Below, piece by piece: positions 1 to 9,637 of a stretch of DNA of 48,119 nt; position 1 is the first letter of the stretch, and every line of letters begins with the position of its first letter. A program made the position numbers and the translations under genes. The DNA is from Flavobacteriia bacterium (GTDB taxonomy: Bacteria; Bacteroidota; Bacteroidia; Flavobacteriales_D; Crocinitomicaceae). The stretch spans positions 1 through 48,119 of the forward strand of contig RFQF01000001.1 of assembly GCA_009925805.1 (NCBI GenBank), in the 5' to 3' direction. The notes beneath the pieces are model-generated. The model saw only the letters and a program-made list of their open reading frames with translations. It had not been told where the DNA came from and did no database searches.

Positions 1-427
1 TTAACCTAAAAACCAGAGTCGACAAAATCCCTTCCCACGAAAAGTGGGTAAATTTTAGCCGCAAATACTCATTAACCTTTTTTGTTACAGAAGCAATTTA
101 ATTGCGCAAAAGTCGTTTCAAAAAGGTTTACAAAGGTTCGAAAAAAATCCCTCCCTTGAGCACTCCTCCAATATTAAATTTTTACACCCTTCTGGCCCTT
201 TTTTTCTGCAGTTCAACCTGCGCTTATGTTTTCGGGCTTTATCAACATCAAAAAAAGTTATTAAACGCAAAAATGTGTGGTTAAACATGTAAAATACACA
301 GCCATCAATTACAGGTTACCGATTTTAAAATTCTTGAATTATTCCAATAAAAAAGCACTATTTTTTTTTTGATGTTAACACAGGGATGTTGATGGTTTTG
401 GAAGGCTTTGGACAACAATAATTTAGC
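1..427. other. AT-rich leader region without a convincing gene
   Basis: No convincing coding sequence is visible before the ComF-like gene. The stretch holds a small inverted repeat at 34-48 (CCCAC, loop GAAAA, GTGGG) followed by an AT-rich tract, which could be a weak terminator of a gene lying to the left. It also has a T-run near 360-371. A 60-codon open frame at 102-284 has low-complexity composition and no recognisable family. No TAnnTTTG box is seen close to the start at 428. Confidence 0.4.
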
Positions 428-1093
428 ATGATAAATAAACTTTTTAATGACGTATTGCATGTGTTTTTTCCGGACCGTTGTTTGCAATGCGGCTATGAAC
501 TTATAGAAACCGAAGCGTTTTTGTGTGTTTTTTGTCATGAAGGACATCAACGCGTCTATTGTTCCCCTTTTACGTTAACGATCTTGGGAGCAACTAACTG
601 TTTTTGTTTATACCATTTCCAGGAGAAAACGCCCACCCAAATTTTAATACACCACTTGAAATATGCATCAAAAAAAGGCATTGGGTTGGAATTAGGGAAA
701 GCCCTAGCCCGAACTGTACCCCCTGAGCATTTACCTCAACTCCTATTTCCCGTTCCGCTTACCTCTAAAAAAAAGTTGTTGCGCGGGTACAACCAAAGCG
801 AATGGATAGGTCGGGGTTTTGAACAACACACAGGAATTAAACTTTGCAGTAACACGTTGATTCGAATTAAACATGCTTCCAGCCAAACCAAACTCAAGAA
901 AGAAGACCGGCTTAAAAATGTAGCAGGAGCCTTTGCTTTGGGGAAGCCTTTGCCACAAGAAATTACGCATGTGGGGATACTGGATGATGTGATTACCACG
1001 GGGGCAACACTGTACCAAGTGGTATCGTTGATTAAGAAGCATTCTCCCGAGGTTCATATTACTATCTTTGCAGCAGCGATTGCAAACAGGTAA
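428..1093 (+). CDS. ComF family phosphoribosyltransferase-like protein
   Basis: A 221-residue protein of the ComF family, whose members combine an N-terminal zinc ribbon with a phosphoribosyltransferase fold. The sequence shows four cysteines in the right spacing (C18, C21, C33, C36) and a PRPP-binding loop near residues 182-195 with the core DDVITTGAT. Length matches the family. In naturally competent bacteria ComF proteins act in DNA uptake or its aftermath; that role here is inferred from the family only. The stop codon is separated by one base from the next ATG, so it is probably the first gene of a run with the FAD oxidoreductase. No Shine-Dalgarno is visible. Confidence 0.9.
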   Translation: MINKLFNDVLHVFFPDRCLQCGYELIETEAFLCVFCHEGHQRVYCSPFTLTILGATNCFCLYHFQEKTPTQILIHHLKYASKKGIGLELGKALARTVPPEHLPQLLFPVPLTSKKKLLRGYNQSEWIGRGFEQHTGIKLCSNTLIRIKHASSQTKLKKEDRLKNVAGAFALGKPLPQEITHVGILDDVITTGATLYQVVSLIKKHSPEVHITIFAAAIANR

Positions 1094-1094
1094 T

Positions 1095-2120
1095 ATGAAT
1101 CCAGTGCTTATTGTAGGGGGAGGTATAGCGGGAATCTCCTTGGCGCATGCGCTCTTGGATCGAGGCATCGATTTTCGATTGGTTGATGATGGAAAAAACG
1201 CTTGTTCTTCGGTTGCCGCAGGAATTGTGAACCCCTTCTCCTTTCGTAGAACGTTACTCACATGGAATGCCAACCCCTTCTTTGCAGAGGCGTTGGATTT
1301 TTATCAAAGTGTCGCCGAAAAGCTCGAAACAACCTTTCATACGCCCATAGAAATCCGCCGAGTATTCACCGCTCCCGAGGAACCAATTACCTGGGAACGG
1401 CGAAGGATTGACCCGTTGTTCAGCCCGTTTATGTTGCCTTCCGTTTCTTCAGATACCGCATGGGGACCCTATGGCTCAGGAAGGATTCGTGGTTTTTGGG
1501 TAGATGCCGCGTGTTTTATCCGAAAAAATCATCGTTTTTTTGAATCTCAAGGATTGCTACTTCGGAAATCGTTTGACACGAAGGATTTCAACGAAACGGA
1601 ATTGATGTATCAAAAAGAAACCTATTCCAAGGTCGTTTTTGCGCTTGGATACCGCAACAAGGAGTTGCCTTGGTTTAAAGATGTTCCCGTTCAATCCACG
1701 CAAGGGGAAGTCCTTACCGTACGTTGGCAAAACAAGGACGAACGCACCTCCATACACCGGAAAATATATGCACTCCCTATTGGTCAACAGCATTTTAAAG
1801 TGGGCGCTACGCATAAATGGGATACAGAATCGTTGGTTCCAAGTGAAGAAGCGAAAAAGGAACTGATGGCTAAATTTGAAATATTAACTTCGGATATTGT
1901 AGAGGTTATCGACCAGGAAGTTGGTGTTCGGCCTACCTCCCCCGATCGACGACCTTTCATCGGACAGCATGCCGAAATAGAAGGGCTTTTTATTTTTAAC
2001 GGTTTGGGAACAAAGGGGTATTTAACGGCACCTCCTTTAGCTAAAAGCTGGGTGGAATATTTACTAACCCAGGTTCCTTTAGAAAAATGCGTCGATCCGT
2101 ATCGATTCTTAGGCACGTAA
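1095..2120 (+). CDS. FAD-dependent oxidoreductase (DAO family)
   Basis: A 341-residue flavoprotein. The N-terminus carries the dinucleotide-binding motif GGGIAG at residues 8-13 inside a beta-alpha-beta unit. The C-terminal part has a second FAD-contacting stretch (VGVRPTSPDRRPFIG, then NGLGTKGYLTAP) typical of D-amino-acid-oxidase-like enzymes such as ThiO or the oxidase half of MnmC. The substrate cannot be read from sequence. I chose the ATG at 1095, one base after the ComF stop, because the GxGxxG motif then sits at the usual distance from the start; an upstream TTG at 1068 would overlap ComF. Translational coupling with ComF is likely. Confidence 0.88.
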   Translation: MNPVLIVGGGIAGISLAHALLDRGIDFRLVDDGKNACSSVAAGIVNPFSFRRTLLTWNANPFFAEALDFYQSVAEKLETTFHTPIEIRRVFTAPEEPITWERRRIDPLFSPFMLPSVSSDTAWGPYGSGRIRGFWVDAACFIRKNHRFFESQGLLLRKSFDTKDFNETELMYQKETYSKVVFALGYRNKELPWFKDVPVQSTQGEVLTVRWQNKDERTSIHRKIYALPIGQQHFKVGATHKWDTESLVPSEEAKKELMAKFEILTSDIVEVIDQEVGVRPTSPDRRPFIGQHAEIEGLFIFNGLGTKGYLTAPPLAKSWVEYLLTQVPLEKCVDPYRFLGT

Positions 2121-2128
2121 ACTTTCGG

Positions 2129-2136
2129 TATTTTTG
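2129..2136 (+). promoter_or_regulatory. -7 promoter box of the dCMP deaminase gene
   Basis: TATTTTTG matches the Bacteroidota -7 consensus TAnnTTTG. It ends only 6 nt before the ATG at 2143, so the transcript would start at or next to the start codon. Confidence 0.6.
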
Positions 2137-2142
2137 TACCCC

Positions 2143-2574
2143 ATGCAAGATTCCAAGAATAAAGAATCCCGTTACGATTTGGCCTATTTGCGATTAGCCT
2201 TTAGTTGGGCAGAATTGTCGCATTGTTCTAGAAAAAAAGTAGGGGCGATCATCGTTAAGGATAAAATGATCATTTCGGATGGCTATAATGGAACCCCTTC
2301 CGGATTTTCCAATGCTTGCGAGGATGAAAACGGTGAAACCCTATGGTATGTATTGCATGCTGAGGCCAACGCCATTCTGAAAGTAGCCAAGTCAACGAAT
2401 AATATGGACGGAGCTACCTTATACTTAACCCATTCGCCCTGCAAGGATTGTAGTAAACTTGTACTGCAGTCGGGAATTAAGCGCTTGGTGTACATGCATG
2501 AATATAAAGACCCCAGCGGCCTCCTTTTTCTGAAAGAAGCGGGGCTTGAAATAATACAGTATAAATCGTTTTAA
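2143..2574 (+). CDS. dCMP deaminase (deoxycytidylate deaminase family)
   Basis: A 143-residue zinc-dependent deaminase that would convert dCMP to dUMP and so feed dTMP synthesis. The zinc and catalytic signature is complete: H72-A-E74 in HAEANAI, and PC-x-x-C with C100 and C103. The substrate loop ISDGYNGTPSGF is typical of Bacteroidota dCMP deaminases. The ATG at 2143 is preferred over a GTG three codons upstream because it follows the TAnnTTTG box at leaderless distance. One base separates the stop from the S41 protease start, so the two are probably cotranscribed. Confidence 0.9.
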   Translation: MQDSKNKESRYDLAYLRLAFSWAELSHCSRKKVGAIIVKDKMIISDGYNGTPSGFSNACEDENGETLWYVLHAEANAILKVAKSTNNMDGATLYLTHSPCKDCSKLVLQSGIKRLVYMHEYKDPSGLLFLKEAGLEIIQYKSF

Positions 2575-2575
2575 C

Positions 2576-4120
2576 ATGACTGAACCCAAAAAGTTTTATT
2601 ATCCCATGGTTGCTTCGGTTCTGGTGGTTATTGGAATGGCTATTGGATTTTCGCTACGGCCCAAAATGGATAGCCGGAGAGCCAGTAAGTTTGAAGAAGT
2701 CCTTTCCGCATTGGAGGAAAAATATGTAGACAGCGTCGATAAAGACGCGCTGTTTAATCATGCGGTCAATGAAATGTTGCACCAATTGGATCCCCACACA
2801 CGCTACATAAGCCAAGCAAATTTGCTCAAAGAGCAACAAGAAATGATGGGAAGCTTTGGTGGAATTGGGGTAAGATTTCAACGGATAAACGACACCGTTT
2901 GCATTATTTCAGCCATGAAAAACGGCCCGGCTTACCAGGCGGGTATGCGAAGCGGGGACCAAGTTATTTTGATTAATGGAAAATCCTTTACGGGAGCTAA
3001 AATTACGAATGACCAGGTCATGGGAACGTTACGAGGGGAGTTAAATACGAAGGTAAAGGTGAAAGTGCTTCGAAACAAGCAATTGCTTGACCTGGTCATT
3101 AAGCGGGGTGAAATTGCCATTGAAACGGTAGATTCTTATTTTATGTTGGACGCAAAAACCGGATATATCAAAATCAATCAATTTTCAGTTCCAACCCCGG
3201 AAGAATTTCAAAGCGCAGCAAAAAAGCTTTTAGCGGAAGGGATGAACCATCTAGTATTGGATTTACGAGGCAATCCCGGGGGGGTATTAGATGCTGCGGT
3301 TGCCATAGCGGATGAGTTTCTTCCGAAAGGAGCAACTATTGTAACAGTGAAAGGAAAATCAGTACCCACGTATACCTCGTATGCCAAGGAAGGAGGCCTC
3401 ATGGAGTCGATACGTCTTTCGGTATTGGTGGATGAATCATCAGCTTCAGCCTCGGAGGTATTAGCGGGAGCCATTCAAGACAATGATCGAGGTTTGCTGT
3501 ACGGACGAAGAACCTACGGTAAAGGACTTGTTCAACAAGATCAGCTGTTGCGCGATGGAAGCAGCGTGCGTATGACTATTTCGCGCTATTACACGCCCTC
3601 CGGGCGAACCATACAACGACCCTATAAAGGAGGTTATGAAAGTTATATGAAGGATGAACTTAGGTACCGCGAAGGGGAGCTTTTTAATCAAGATTCTATT
3701 CCGATGGACAAAAGCCAAGCCTTTAAAACCAAGAAAGGGAGAACGGTTTATGGAGGAGGAGGAATTGTTCCAGATGTTTTTGTCCCCTTGGATAGCAGCG
3801 AAGTGTCAATGCTTACAAGTTTGCTTTTTACCCATCAAGTTTTTAGTGGCTACGTTTTCAAATTTTTGCAAACACAACCTAACCCTTGGAATTCTGTGCA
3901 AGCACTGGCTAATTACCAATTTACAGATAGGCAGTGGGGCCAATTTAAACGATTTGCATCCGATCAATTGCGTCTAGAGGGGGTTGATTTGCTGATCAGC
4001 CAAGAAAAACAACGGCTTATACCTTGGATAAAGGAAGAATTTTCAAGGCAATTATGGCAGGAATCCAATGAGCTTAGATTTCGGTTAGGCAAGGACCGGG
4101 AGATAACTCGAGCGCTTTAA
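2576..4120 (+). CDS. S41 family C-terminal processing peptidase
   Basis: A 514-residue periplasmic protease of the Ctp/Tsp family, which cleaves proteins near their C-termini. A membrane anchor lies at about residues 9-26. A PDZ domain spans about 90-175 (GGIGVRF, MKNGPAYQAGMRSGDQV). The protease core follows, with LDLRGNPGG near 228-236, the nucleophile-bearing stretch ESSASASE at 287-294, and the general base K316 in TYGKG. A roughly 190-residue C-terminal extension after YYTPSGRTIQRP is common in Bacteroidota members. It starts one base after the dCMP deaminase stop. It converges with the RND gene, and I see no clear terminator hairpin in the 16-nt gap. Confidence 0.93.
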   Translation: MTEPKKFYYPMVASVLVVIGMAIGFSLRPKMDSRRASKFEEVLSALEEKYVDSVDKDALFNHAVNEMLHQLDPHTRYISQANLLKEQQEMMGSFGGIGVRFQRINDTVCIISAMKNGPAYQAGMRSGDQVILINGKSFTGAKITNDQVMGTLRGELNTKVKVKVLRNKQLLDLVIKRGEIAIETVDSYFMLDAKTGYIKINQFSVPTPEEFQSAAKKLLAEGMNHLVLDLRGNPGGVLDAAVAIADEFLPKGATIVTVKGKSVPTYTSYAKEGGLMESIRLSVLVDESSASASEVLAGAIQDNDRGLLYGRRTYGKGLVQQDQLLRDGSSVRMTISRYYTPSGRTIQRPYKGGYESYMKDELRYREGELFNQDSIPMDKSQAFKTKKGRTVYGGGGIVPDVFVPLDSSEVSMLTSLLFTHQVFSGYVFKFLQTQPNPWNSVQALANYQFTDRQWGQFKRFASDQLRLEGVDLLISQEKQRLIPWIKEEFSRQLWQESNELRFRLGKDREITRAL

Positions 4121-4136
4121 GGGCAATTCGCATCCT

Positions 4137-6710
4137 TTACAAGGGATTGATACCTGAGTCTACAAGGGTATCTTTTCTCCAACTTTTTTGAAAACTCAAC
4201 AACAAACTTGGAAGCAAAATAAGGTTAGTGAACATTCCTGTGAGTATGGTAATGGAGATTAACAACCCTAAGGCTTGTGTTCCCCCAAATTGAGACAAGG
4301 TAAATAGGATAAACCCGAAGAACAAAACAATCGAAGTGTATGCCATTCCTAAACCACTGTCCTCAAGCGCTTTTATCAATAGTTCTGATTTGGAAAGTTC
4401 CGGAAATAACTTGATTTCCGTTTTTAATTTAGCCAAAAGTAAAATAGCGTCGTTTACTGTAATGCCAATAGCAATTCCAAAAATGATCAGGGTAGAAGGC
4501 TTCAAAGGAATACCAATAAAGCCCATTAATCCGGCAGTAATGATTAAAGGAACAATATTAGGAATCATGGTAGCAACATTTACGGAGAAAGACCGAAAGA
4601 GCATAAAAATAATCAATGCGATGAGCAAAATAGTGAAAACTAAGGTTTGTAATAAATTGCCAACTAAATATTTAGTGCCTTCAGCGACCACCACGGAAAT
4701 CCCTGTGAATGTTACTTGTATTCGCTGCTTTGCTACAAGTTCCTTGAGTATGGGAAGGGTATTTTTTGCTGCTCGATAGCCGTAAATTTTCTCCGGATTT
4801 TCCTCTAACTCATGTAAAAGCGTCTCATTGCCTTTTGAAACCGCATCAATAAAATCATTGGCCAAGGAAGTGTTTTCCATTAATGAATCAAAATACGGTT
4901 TCTTCCCCGCTTCATAGGAATGCAAGAAACGTTCTAATTGCTTTTGATTTGGATTAAATACTAGGTCAACTTTAGCCTTGAGCGAATCTACTTTATTTGC
5001 AACGATATAGGACCCCAAGTCTTTCATTTGTGCCCTGATGCGCAAGTTCTTTGTGGTTGTGTCGACAAGATCTTTGATGGAAACACGTGAATTATTAACG
5101 CTGTTAAGGTTAAAATTATTCATGTATTCTTTCAAGATCATCAATTCGCGTTTGTTGGGTGTTCGATAATACGAGGAGTCGTTATCGTGCAGGGACATAT
5201 TCAAAAACTTTAACAAATCAATGTAGGATAAGCTCTTCGAAAAAAGGGGTTCTTTACGCAATATTTCTTGAGTCTCCTCCACTTGTCCCATTAACGTTTT
5301 ATTGAATACACCCGAATGCGAACCATAGTTAACGAGAATTTCGAACGGTATGGTGCCTCCAAAATGGTTTTCCATATAGGTAAAATCTTGAGCAAGGGGA
5401 TCTTCTTTGAGGATATCTCCTGTCACGTTTCCGGTCACCTGAATGAAATTCATCCCCCAAATACCGCCAATAACTAAGAAAACAGTAATAACGTAAACAG
5501 CTTTACGACGCTTTTGGACAACGTGTAACAAACCTTGTATGAACTTTTGAGAAGCAGTTTTGGACAAAAAGGCTAAATGTTTAGGTTTTGGAGGCCCAGA
5601 ATAACTCAGAATAATTCCCACAAGAATCAAGGACAAAATAAACACAACCATTACGTTGATGCTGGAAATAATGCCAAATTCTGCCAATCGTTCGCTGCTG
5701 GTAAAGGTGATGAACCCAATGGCCGTAGTTAGATTCATCAGAAAGGTTACAGGACCGATATATTTAAGTGTTACATAGATGCTTTTTGTTTTGTTGGAAG
5801 TCAACAAATATTCTTGATAATACCGGGTAATAATATAAATGATGTTGGGTACGCCAATGATTACCAACAATGGGGGTACTACAGCCATCATCGGAGTAAT
5901 AGGATAACCGAGAAACGCGGCCATTCCTAAGGCCCAAATAATTGAAATACCTACAATGATCCCACAAATGAACATCATCCGAATCGAACGATAGAAGTAA
6001 TAAATGAACGCGATAGAAATGACCAAGGATAAGGTAAGAAAAAGGTAAAGTTCCTGCATGATCCGTTCGGTCATCGTATATCTAAAATGGGGCAGACCGG
6101 TAAAGCGCATGGGCCCTAGAGAACCTTCATATTGTCGAGCTATGGACTCTATTTTAGCCACCACGCGAGCATTTTTTTTATCCTTTATAAATTTCTCGTC
6201 GAGACTAATTAAGATGAGTGAGGCCTTGGCTTTTTCATTATAAAGAATATTATCGTAAAAAGGATTGCTGCGGATTAAATGCCGAATGGCTTCAATGTTT
6301 TTTTCTTTATAGGTAGTATCAAAGAAAACCCGATGCGATACAAATTGTTTTTTCGCATTATTCGTGTCTTTTGTAATGTAAAACAGATTGGCTTCAGAGA
6401 TCACGTGCTCAACCCCAGGGAGGGCTAATATTCTATCCCCAAGTACTTTGAGTTTTTTGAAATTGTCCGGGTTATACAGATTTTTCGAAGAGAAAACCAC
6501 CACCATCGTTGAGCCGTCTTCTCCAAATTGTTGCTTGAATTTTTGATATTCCAATTGAACGGGATGGTCGTTTGGAAGAATAATCCCATACCGGTTATCC
6601 ACTTCGATTTCCGTCACCAAAAAATAACCAAAAAACGAGGTAATAAGCGCAATTATGGCTAAAATGTAGAGTCGATTTCTTAAAACGATGCTTGCAAGTT
6701 TACGCCACAT
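4137..6710 (-). CDS. RND superfamily exporter (MMPL/Patched-like)
   Basis: An integral inner-membrane protein of about 857 residues with the duplicated RND layout: one helix, a large periplasmic loop, then five helices, twice. The first half starts at WRKLASIVLRNRLYILAII and has clustered helices from FLTLSLVISIAFIYYF onward; the second repeat starts near VYVITVFLVIGGIW. The fourth helix of the C-terminal half carries polar residues (FGIAIGITVNDAILLL), as expected for proton coupling. It resembles the predicted exporters sharing the MMPL fold rather than AcrB (no partners nearby); substrate unknown. Start choice is uncertain: ATG at 6710 gives the family-typical MWRKLA start, while ATG at 6746 adds 12 residues but lies against the tRNA terminator. 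Confidence 0.85.
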   Translation of the reverse strand: MWRKLASIVLRNRLYILAIIALITSFFGYFLVTEIEVDNRYGIILPNDHPVQLEYQKFKQQFGEDGSTMVVVFSSKNLYNPDNFKKLKVLGDRILALPGVEHVISEANLFYITKDTNNAKKQFVSHRVFFDTTYKEKNIEAIRHLIRSNPFYDNILYNEKAKASLILISLDEKFIKDKKNARVVAKIESIARQYEGSLGPMRFTGLPHFRYTMTERIMQELYLFLTLSLVISIAFIYYFYRSIRMMFICGIIVGISIIWALGMAAFLGYPITPMMAVVPPLLVIIGVPNIIYIITRYYQEYLLTSNKTKSIYVTLKYIGPVTFLMNLTTAIGFITFTSSERLAEFGIISSINVMVVFILSLILVGIILSYSGPPKPKHLAFLSKTASQKFIQGLLHVVQKRRKAVYVITVFLVIGGIWGMNFIQVTGNVTGDILKEDPLAQDFTYMENHFGGTIPFEILVNYGSHSGVFNKTLMGQVEETQEILRKEPLFSKSLSYIDLLKFLNMSLHDNDSSYYRTPNKRELMILKEYMNNFNLNSVNNSRVSIKDLVDTTTKNLRIRAQMKDLGSYIVANKVDSLKAKVDLVFNPNQKQLERFLHSYEAGKKPYFDSLMENTSLANDFIDAVSKGNETLLHELEENPEKIYGYRAAKNTLPILKELVAKQRIQVTFTGISVVVAEGTKYLVGNLLQTLVFTILLIALIIFMLFRSFSVNVATMIPNIVPLIITAGLMGFIGIPLKPSTLIIFGIAIGITVNDAILLLAKLKTEIKLFPELSKSELLIKALEDSGLGMAYTSIVLFFGFILFTLSQFGGTQALGLLISITILTGMFTNLILLPSLLLSFQKSWRKDTLVDSGINPL

Positions 6711-6755
6711 TATGTTGTCAATTTTTAGGAATGAATTGGTGGTCATTCAAATAAA

Positions 6756-6780
6756 ATAAACCCCGAATTACGGGGTTATT
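6756..6780 (-). terminator. Rho-independent terminator of the tRNA unit
   Basis: An inverted repeat (CCCCG, loop of 5, CGGGG, extended by A/T pairs) is followed on the minus strand by a T-rich tract running to about 6750. It lies directly after the tRNA-Leu 3' end and just upstream of the RND gene. Confidence 0.75.
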
Positions 6781-6785
6781 ATCAG

Positions 6786-6869
6786 TACTCGAGGCGGGAC
6801 TTGAACCCGCACGGGCAAATGCCCACAGGATTTTAAGTCCGGCGTGTCTACCGATTCCACCACTCGAGC
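6786..6869 (-). tRNA. tRNA-Leu (anticodon UAA)
   Basis: An 84-nt class II tRNA. The acceptor arm starts GCTCGAG and pairs with CTCGAGT at the 3' end (first pair G-U), with discriminator A. The anticodon loop reads CTTAAAA, giving UAA. The long variable arm GTGGGCATTTGCCCGT and the T arm with GGTTCAAGTCC are present. CCA is not encoded. It lies 8 nt downstream of tRNA-Gly in the same unit. Confidence 0.95.
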
Positions 6870-6877
6870 AATCCTAG

Positions 6878-6950
<73 letters not shown>

Positions 6951-6955
6951 ATTTA

Positions 6956-6973
6956 ATGTCCATGTATGGACAT
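6956..6973 (-). repeat. Palindrome in the tRNA leader
   Basis: ATGTCCAT and ATGGACAT form perfect 8-nt arms around a 2-nt centre. The element lies between the predicted transcription start and the 5' end of tRNA-Gly. It could be an operator, an RNA hairpin in the precursor, or chance; no function is assigned. Confidence 0.5.
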
Positions 6974-6981
6974 CAAGGGTA

Positions 6982-7013
6982 CAAAAGTACGAAAAACATT
7001 TTTTTTACCAAAA
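6982..7013 (-). promoter_or_regulatory. Promoter of the tRNA-Gly/tRNA-Leu unit
   Basis: On the minus strand TACTTTTG (plus-strand 6982-6989) matches the -7 box TAnnTTTG. TTTTG at 7013-7009, 19 nt upstream, matches the -33 element. The predicted start is roughly 25 nt before tRNA-Gly. The box lies just downstream of the mutS stop codon. Confidence 0.7.
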
Positions 7014-7018
7014 ATCCA

Positions 7019-9637
7019 TTACCCCCCAATGAGTTTTTTGATTTCATGAAGTTTAATCAAAGCTTCTACGGGAGTTAAACCATTAATATCGATAGACAAT
7101 AAGGCCTCATGAATTTGTTCTAACACCGGATCGTTTAATTGAAAAAAACTCAATTGAACCCCTGGAGCACCTTTCTTTGCTGGAGGTATTTCCGTCGGTA
7201 TTTCCGTTTTTGCATGTAAGGCTTCCAATTCCTTAAGCACAACCTCCGCTCGCGAAACGACCCAATCGGGCATCCCCGCGATCCGCGCCACATGGATACC
7301 AAAGGAATGTTCGCTCCCCCCCTCGACCAATTTGCGCAAGAAAAGGATGTTTTTTCCGATTTCCTTAACCGCCACAGAATAATTTTTTATTCTGGTAAAG
7401 CGCTGTGCCATTTCATTCAACTCATGGTAATGGGTAGCGAATAGGGTTTTTGGACGGTGTTTGGGGTTTTCATGCAAATACTCCGATATAGCCCAAGCAA
7501 TGGAAATACCATCGAAGGTGCTCGTCCCTCGTCCGATTTCATCCAAAATAATCAAACTGCGATCCGACAGGTTGTTGAGAATACTGGCGGTTTCGTTCAT
7601 CTCCACCATAAAGGTGGATTCCCCCGCCGATAAATTATCCGAGGCACCAACCCGTGAAAACAACTTATCAACTACTCCAAGGGTCGCTTTTTTTGCCGGC
7701 ACAAAGGAACCCATTTGGGCTAAAATTACGATCAGAGCCGTTTGTCGAAGCAAGGCGCTTTTTCCACTCATGTTCGGACCAGTAATCATCAATATCTGTT
7801 GTACATCATTGGATAAAAACACATCGTTTGCAACGTAAATTTCACCGGGCTTGAGTGTTTTTTCAATCACAGGATGCCTTCCCTCTTCAATATGCAGCAC
7901 GTGGCTGTCGTTGATTTCCGGACGGCAATAATCCTGGTCTTTGGCCAATTGAGCTAAGCCACACAAAACATCTAATCGCGCTATTGCCTGAGCATTGCGT
8001 TGAATGTCCTCCACATGGACGACCAGGGATTGCACTAATTCTGTATATAATTCTTGCTCAATTTCTAGGATTTTGGATTCTGCCCCAAAGATTTTGGATT
8101 CATAGGATTTTAACTCCTCCGTGATGTAGCGTTCTGCATTCACCAAGGTTTGTTTTCGAATCCACGATTCTGGGACTTTATCTTTGTGCGTGTTACGCAC
8201 CTCTATGTAATACCCAAAAACATTATTATAATCTATTTTCAAACTGCTAATTCCTGTTTCATGGGCTTCACGTGCTTGCAATTCCTCCAAATATTCTTTT
8301 CCACGGGTTGAAATATTGCGCAATTCATCCAATTCGGCGTGCAATCCTTCTCGAATCACCTGACCCTTACCAACATGGATTGCTGGTTCTGTGTCTAAGG
8401 TGTTGTCAATCAGTGAAATTAATTCATGGCAATCGCGAAACGCCTCCAGTAGGTGAACGATGGCTTCGGTGGAGCGGCCCTTGGACAGTGCTTCCCGAAT
8501 TGGGCCTAACAGACTCAAGGTACGATACAAATGCCGCAATTCTCGGGGGTTTACTTTCCCCACCGCTACTTTGGACATTAAACGTTCTAAATCGCTGCAA
8601 TTGGTTAAGAGAGAACGTACCTGCTGCGTTGTCTCGATGTCATGAAGGAGCCAATCTACCGCAGACAAGCGTTGTTCAATGAGCGGAATGTTCGTTAAAG
8701 GCATGATCAACCACCGTTTGAGTAAACGGCTACCCATAGGAGTAACCGTGGTATCAATGACATCCAACAAAGCAATGCCTTGCTCGTGCTGCGGAAACAA
8801 TAATTCCAGATTGCGGAGGGTGAAACGGTCCATCCAAAGGTGTTCATTTTCGTCTATTCGGGAAAATGAGCGAATATGATGCAGGGTGCTCAATTGATTT
8901 TCTTTGACATAATGCAAGGCAGCGCTCGCGGCAATCACCCCAAGGCCGCAATTCTGAACACCGAATCCAAGAAGATTTTTGGTAGCAAAGTGTGTGGTTA
9001 AATGATCGGTTGCAAAATCTTCGGTAAACACCCAATCCTCGAGACGATAATGGAATTCTGTGGGACGTTGCAAGGCCATAAAAGCTTCCTGTTGCTGTTT
9101 TTGGAAAATAATTTCTGCCGGTTTGAATACCGAAAAAAGCTTTTCTATTCGATCCACGCTTCCTTGTCCTAGAAAAAAATCTCCCGTGGAAACATCCAAA
9201 AACGCCACCCCAACCTCTGTTTTACCAAAAAATACTGCCGACAGATAATTGTTGGTTTTTTGGGTTAATAATTGGTCATTGAAAGCTACCCCCGGAGTCA
9301 CCAGCTCCGTTACCCCGCGCTTAACAATGGTTTTAGTCATCTTCGGATTTTCCAACTGATCGCAAACGGCCACCCGTTGTCCTGCGCGCACCAATTTGGG
9401 TAAATAATTTTCTAAGGAATGGTGAGGAAAGCCCGCAAGTTCTATTTCCGCGGCGGCGCCATTTTTCCTTTTCGTTAAAACAATGCCTAGGATTTTAGAG
9501 GTTTTGACGGCGTCTTCACCAAAGGTTTCATAAAAATCTCCTACCCGAAATAATAACAAAGCCCCAGGGTGTTTGCTTTTAATTTGATGGTATTGCTTCA
9601 TCAAAGGAGTTTCATTGCTGTTGTTCGATTTCGCCAA
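7019..9637 (-). CDS. mutS: DNA mismatch repair protein MutS
   Basis: An 872-residue MutS that recognises mismatches and recruits MutL. The N-terminal mismatch-binding motif is intact (GDFYETFGED, with F35 and E37). The connector, lever and clamp region follows. The ATPase has Walker A TGPNMSGKS near residue 620 and the Walker B region IILDEIGRGTSTFDG near 700. The C-terminus has the usual helix-turn-helix and dimerisation tail. Length is normal. The best start is a TTG at 9637, which gives MAKS and the standard distance to TPLMKQY; no ATG lies at that point. It is divergent from the RNA methyltransferase gene, with about 80 nt between them. Confidence 0.97.
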   Translation of the reverse strand: MAKSNNSNETPLMKQYHQIKSKHPGALLLFRVGDFYETFGEDAVKTSKILGIVLTKRKNGAAAEIELAGFPHHSLENYLPKLVRAGQRVAVCDQLENPKMTKTIVKRGVTELVTPGVAFNDQLLTQKTNNYLSAVFFGKTEVGVAFLDVSTGDFFLGQGSVDRIEKLFSVFKPAEIIFQKQQQEAFMALQRPTEFHYRLEDWVFTEDFATDHLTTHFATKNLLGFGVQNCGLGVIAASAALHYVKENQLSTLHHIRSFSRIDENEHLWMDRFTLRNLELLFPQHEQGIALLDVIDTTVTPMGSRLLKRWLIMPLTNIPLIEQRLSAVDWLLHDIETTQQVRSLLTNCSDLERLMSKVAVGKVNPRELRHLYRTLSLLGPIREALSKGRSTEAIVHLLEAFRDCHELISLIDNTLDTEPAIHVGKGQVIREGLHAELDELRNISTRGKEYLEELQAREAHETGISSLKIDYNNVFGYYIEVRNTHKDKVPESWIRKQTLVNAERYITEELKSYESKIFGAESKILEIEQELYTELVQSLVVHVEDIQRNAQAIARLDVLCGLAQLAKDQDYCRPEINDSHVLHIEEGRHPVIEKTLKPGEIYVANDVFLSNDVQQILMITGPNMSGKSALLRQTALIVILAQMGSFVPAKKATLGVVDKLFSRVGASDNLSAGESTFMVEMNETASILNNLSDRSLIILDEIGRGTSTFDGISIAWAISEYLHENPKHRPKTLFATHYHELNEMAQRFTRIKNYSVAVKEIGKNILFLRKLVEGGSEHSFGIHVARIAGMPDWVVSRAEVVLKELEALHAKTEIPTEIPPAKKGAPGVQLSFFQLNDPVLEQIHEALLSIDINGLTPVEALIKLHEIKKLIGG

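Noticed and set aside
102..284. 60-codon open frame near the left edge
   Set aside because: Starts without ATG support, has low-complexity composition, no family match and no promoter; not enough to call a gene.
743..1273. Long antisense open frame over the ComF-like and FAD oxidoreductase genes
   Set aside because: It spans two well-supported genes on the other strand, and its translation has no recognisable domain.
8272..8682. 136-codon frame inside mutS
   Set aside because: Antisense shadow of a fully conserved mutS reading frame; composition unlike a protein.
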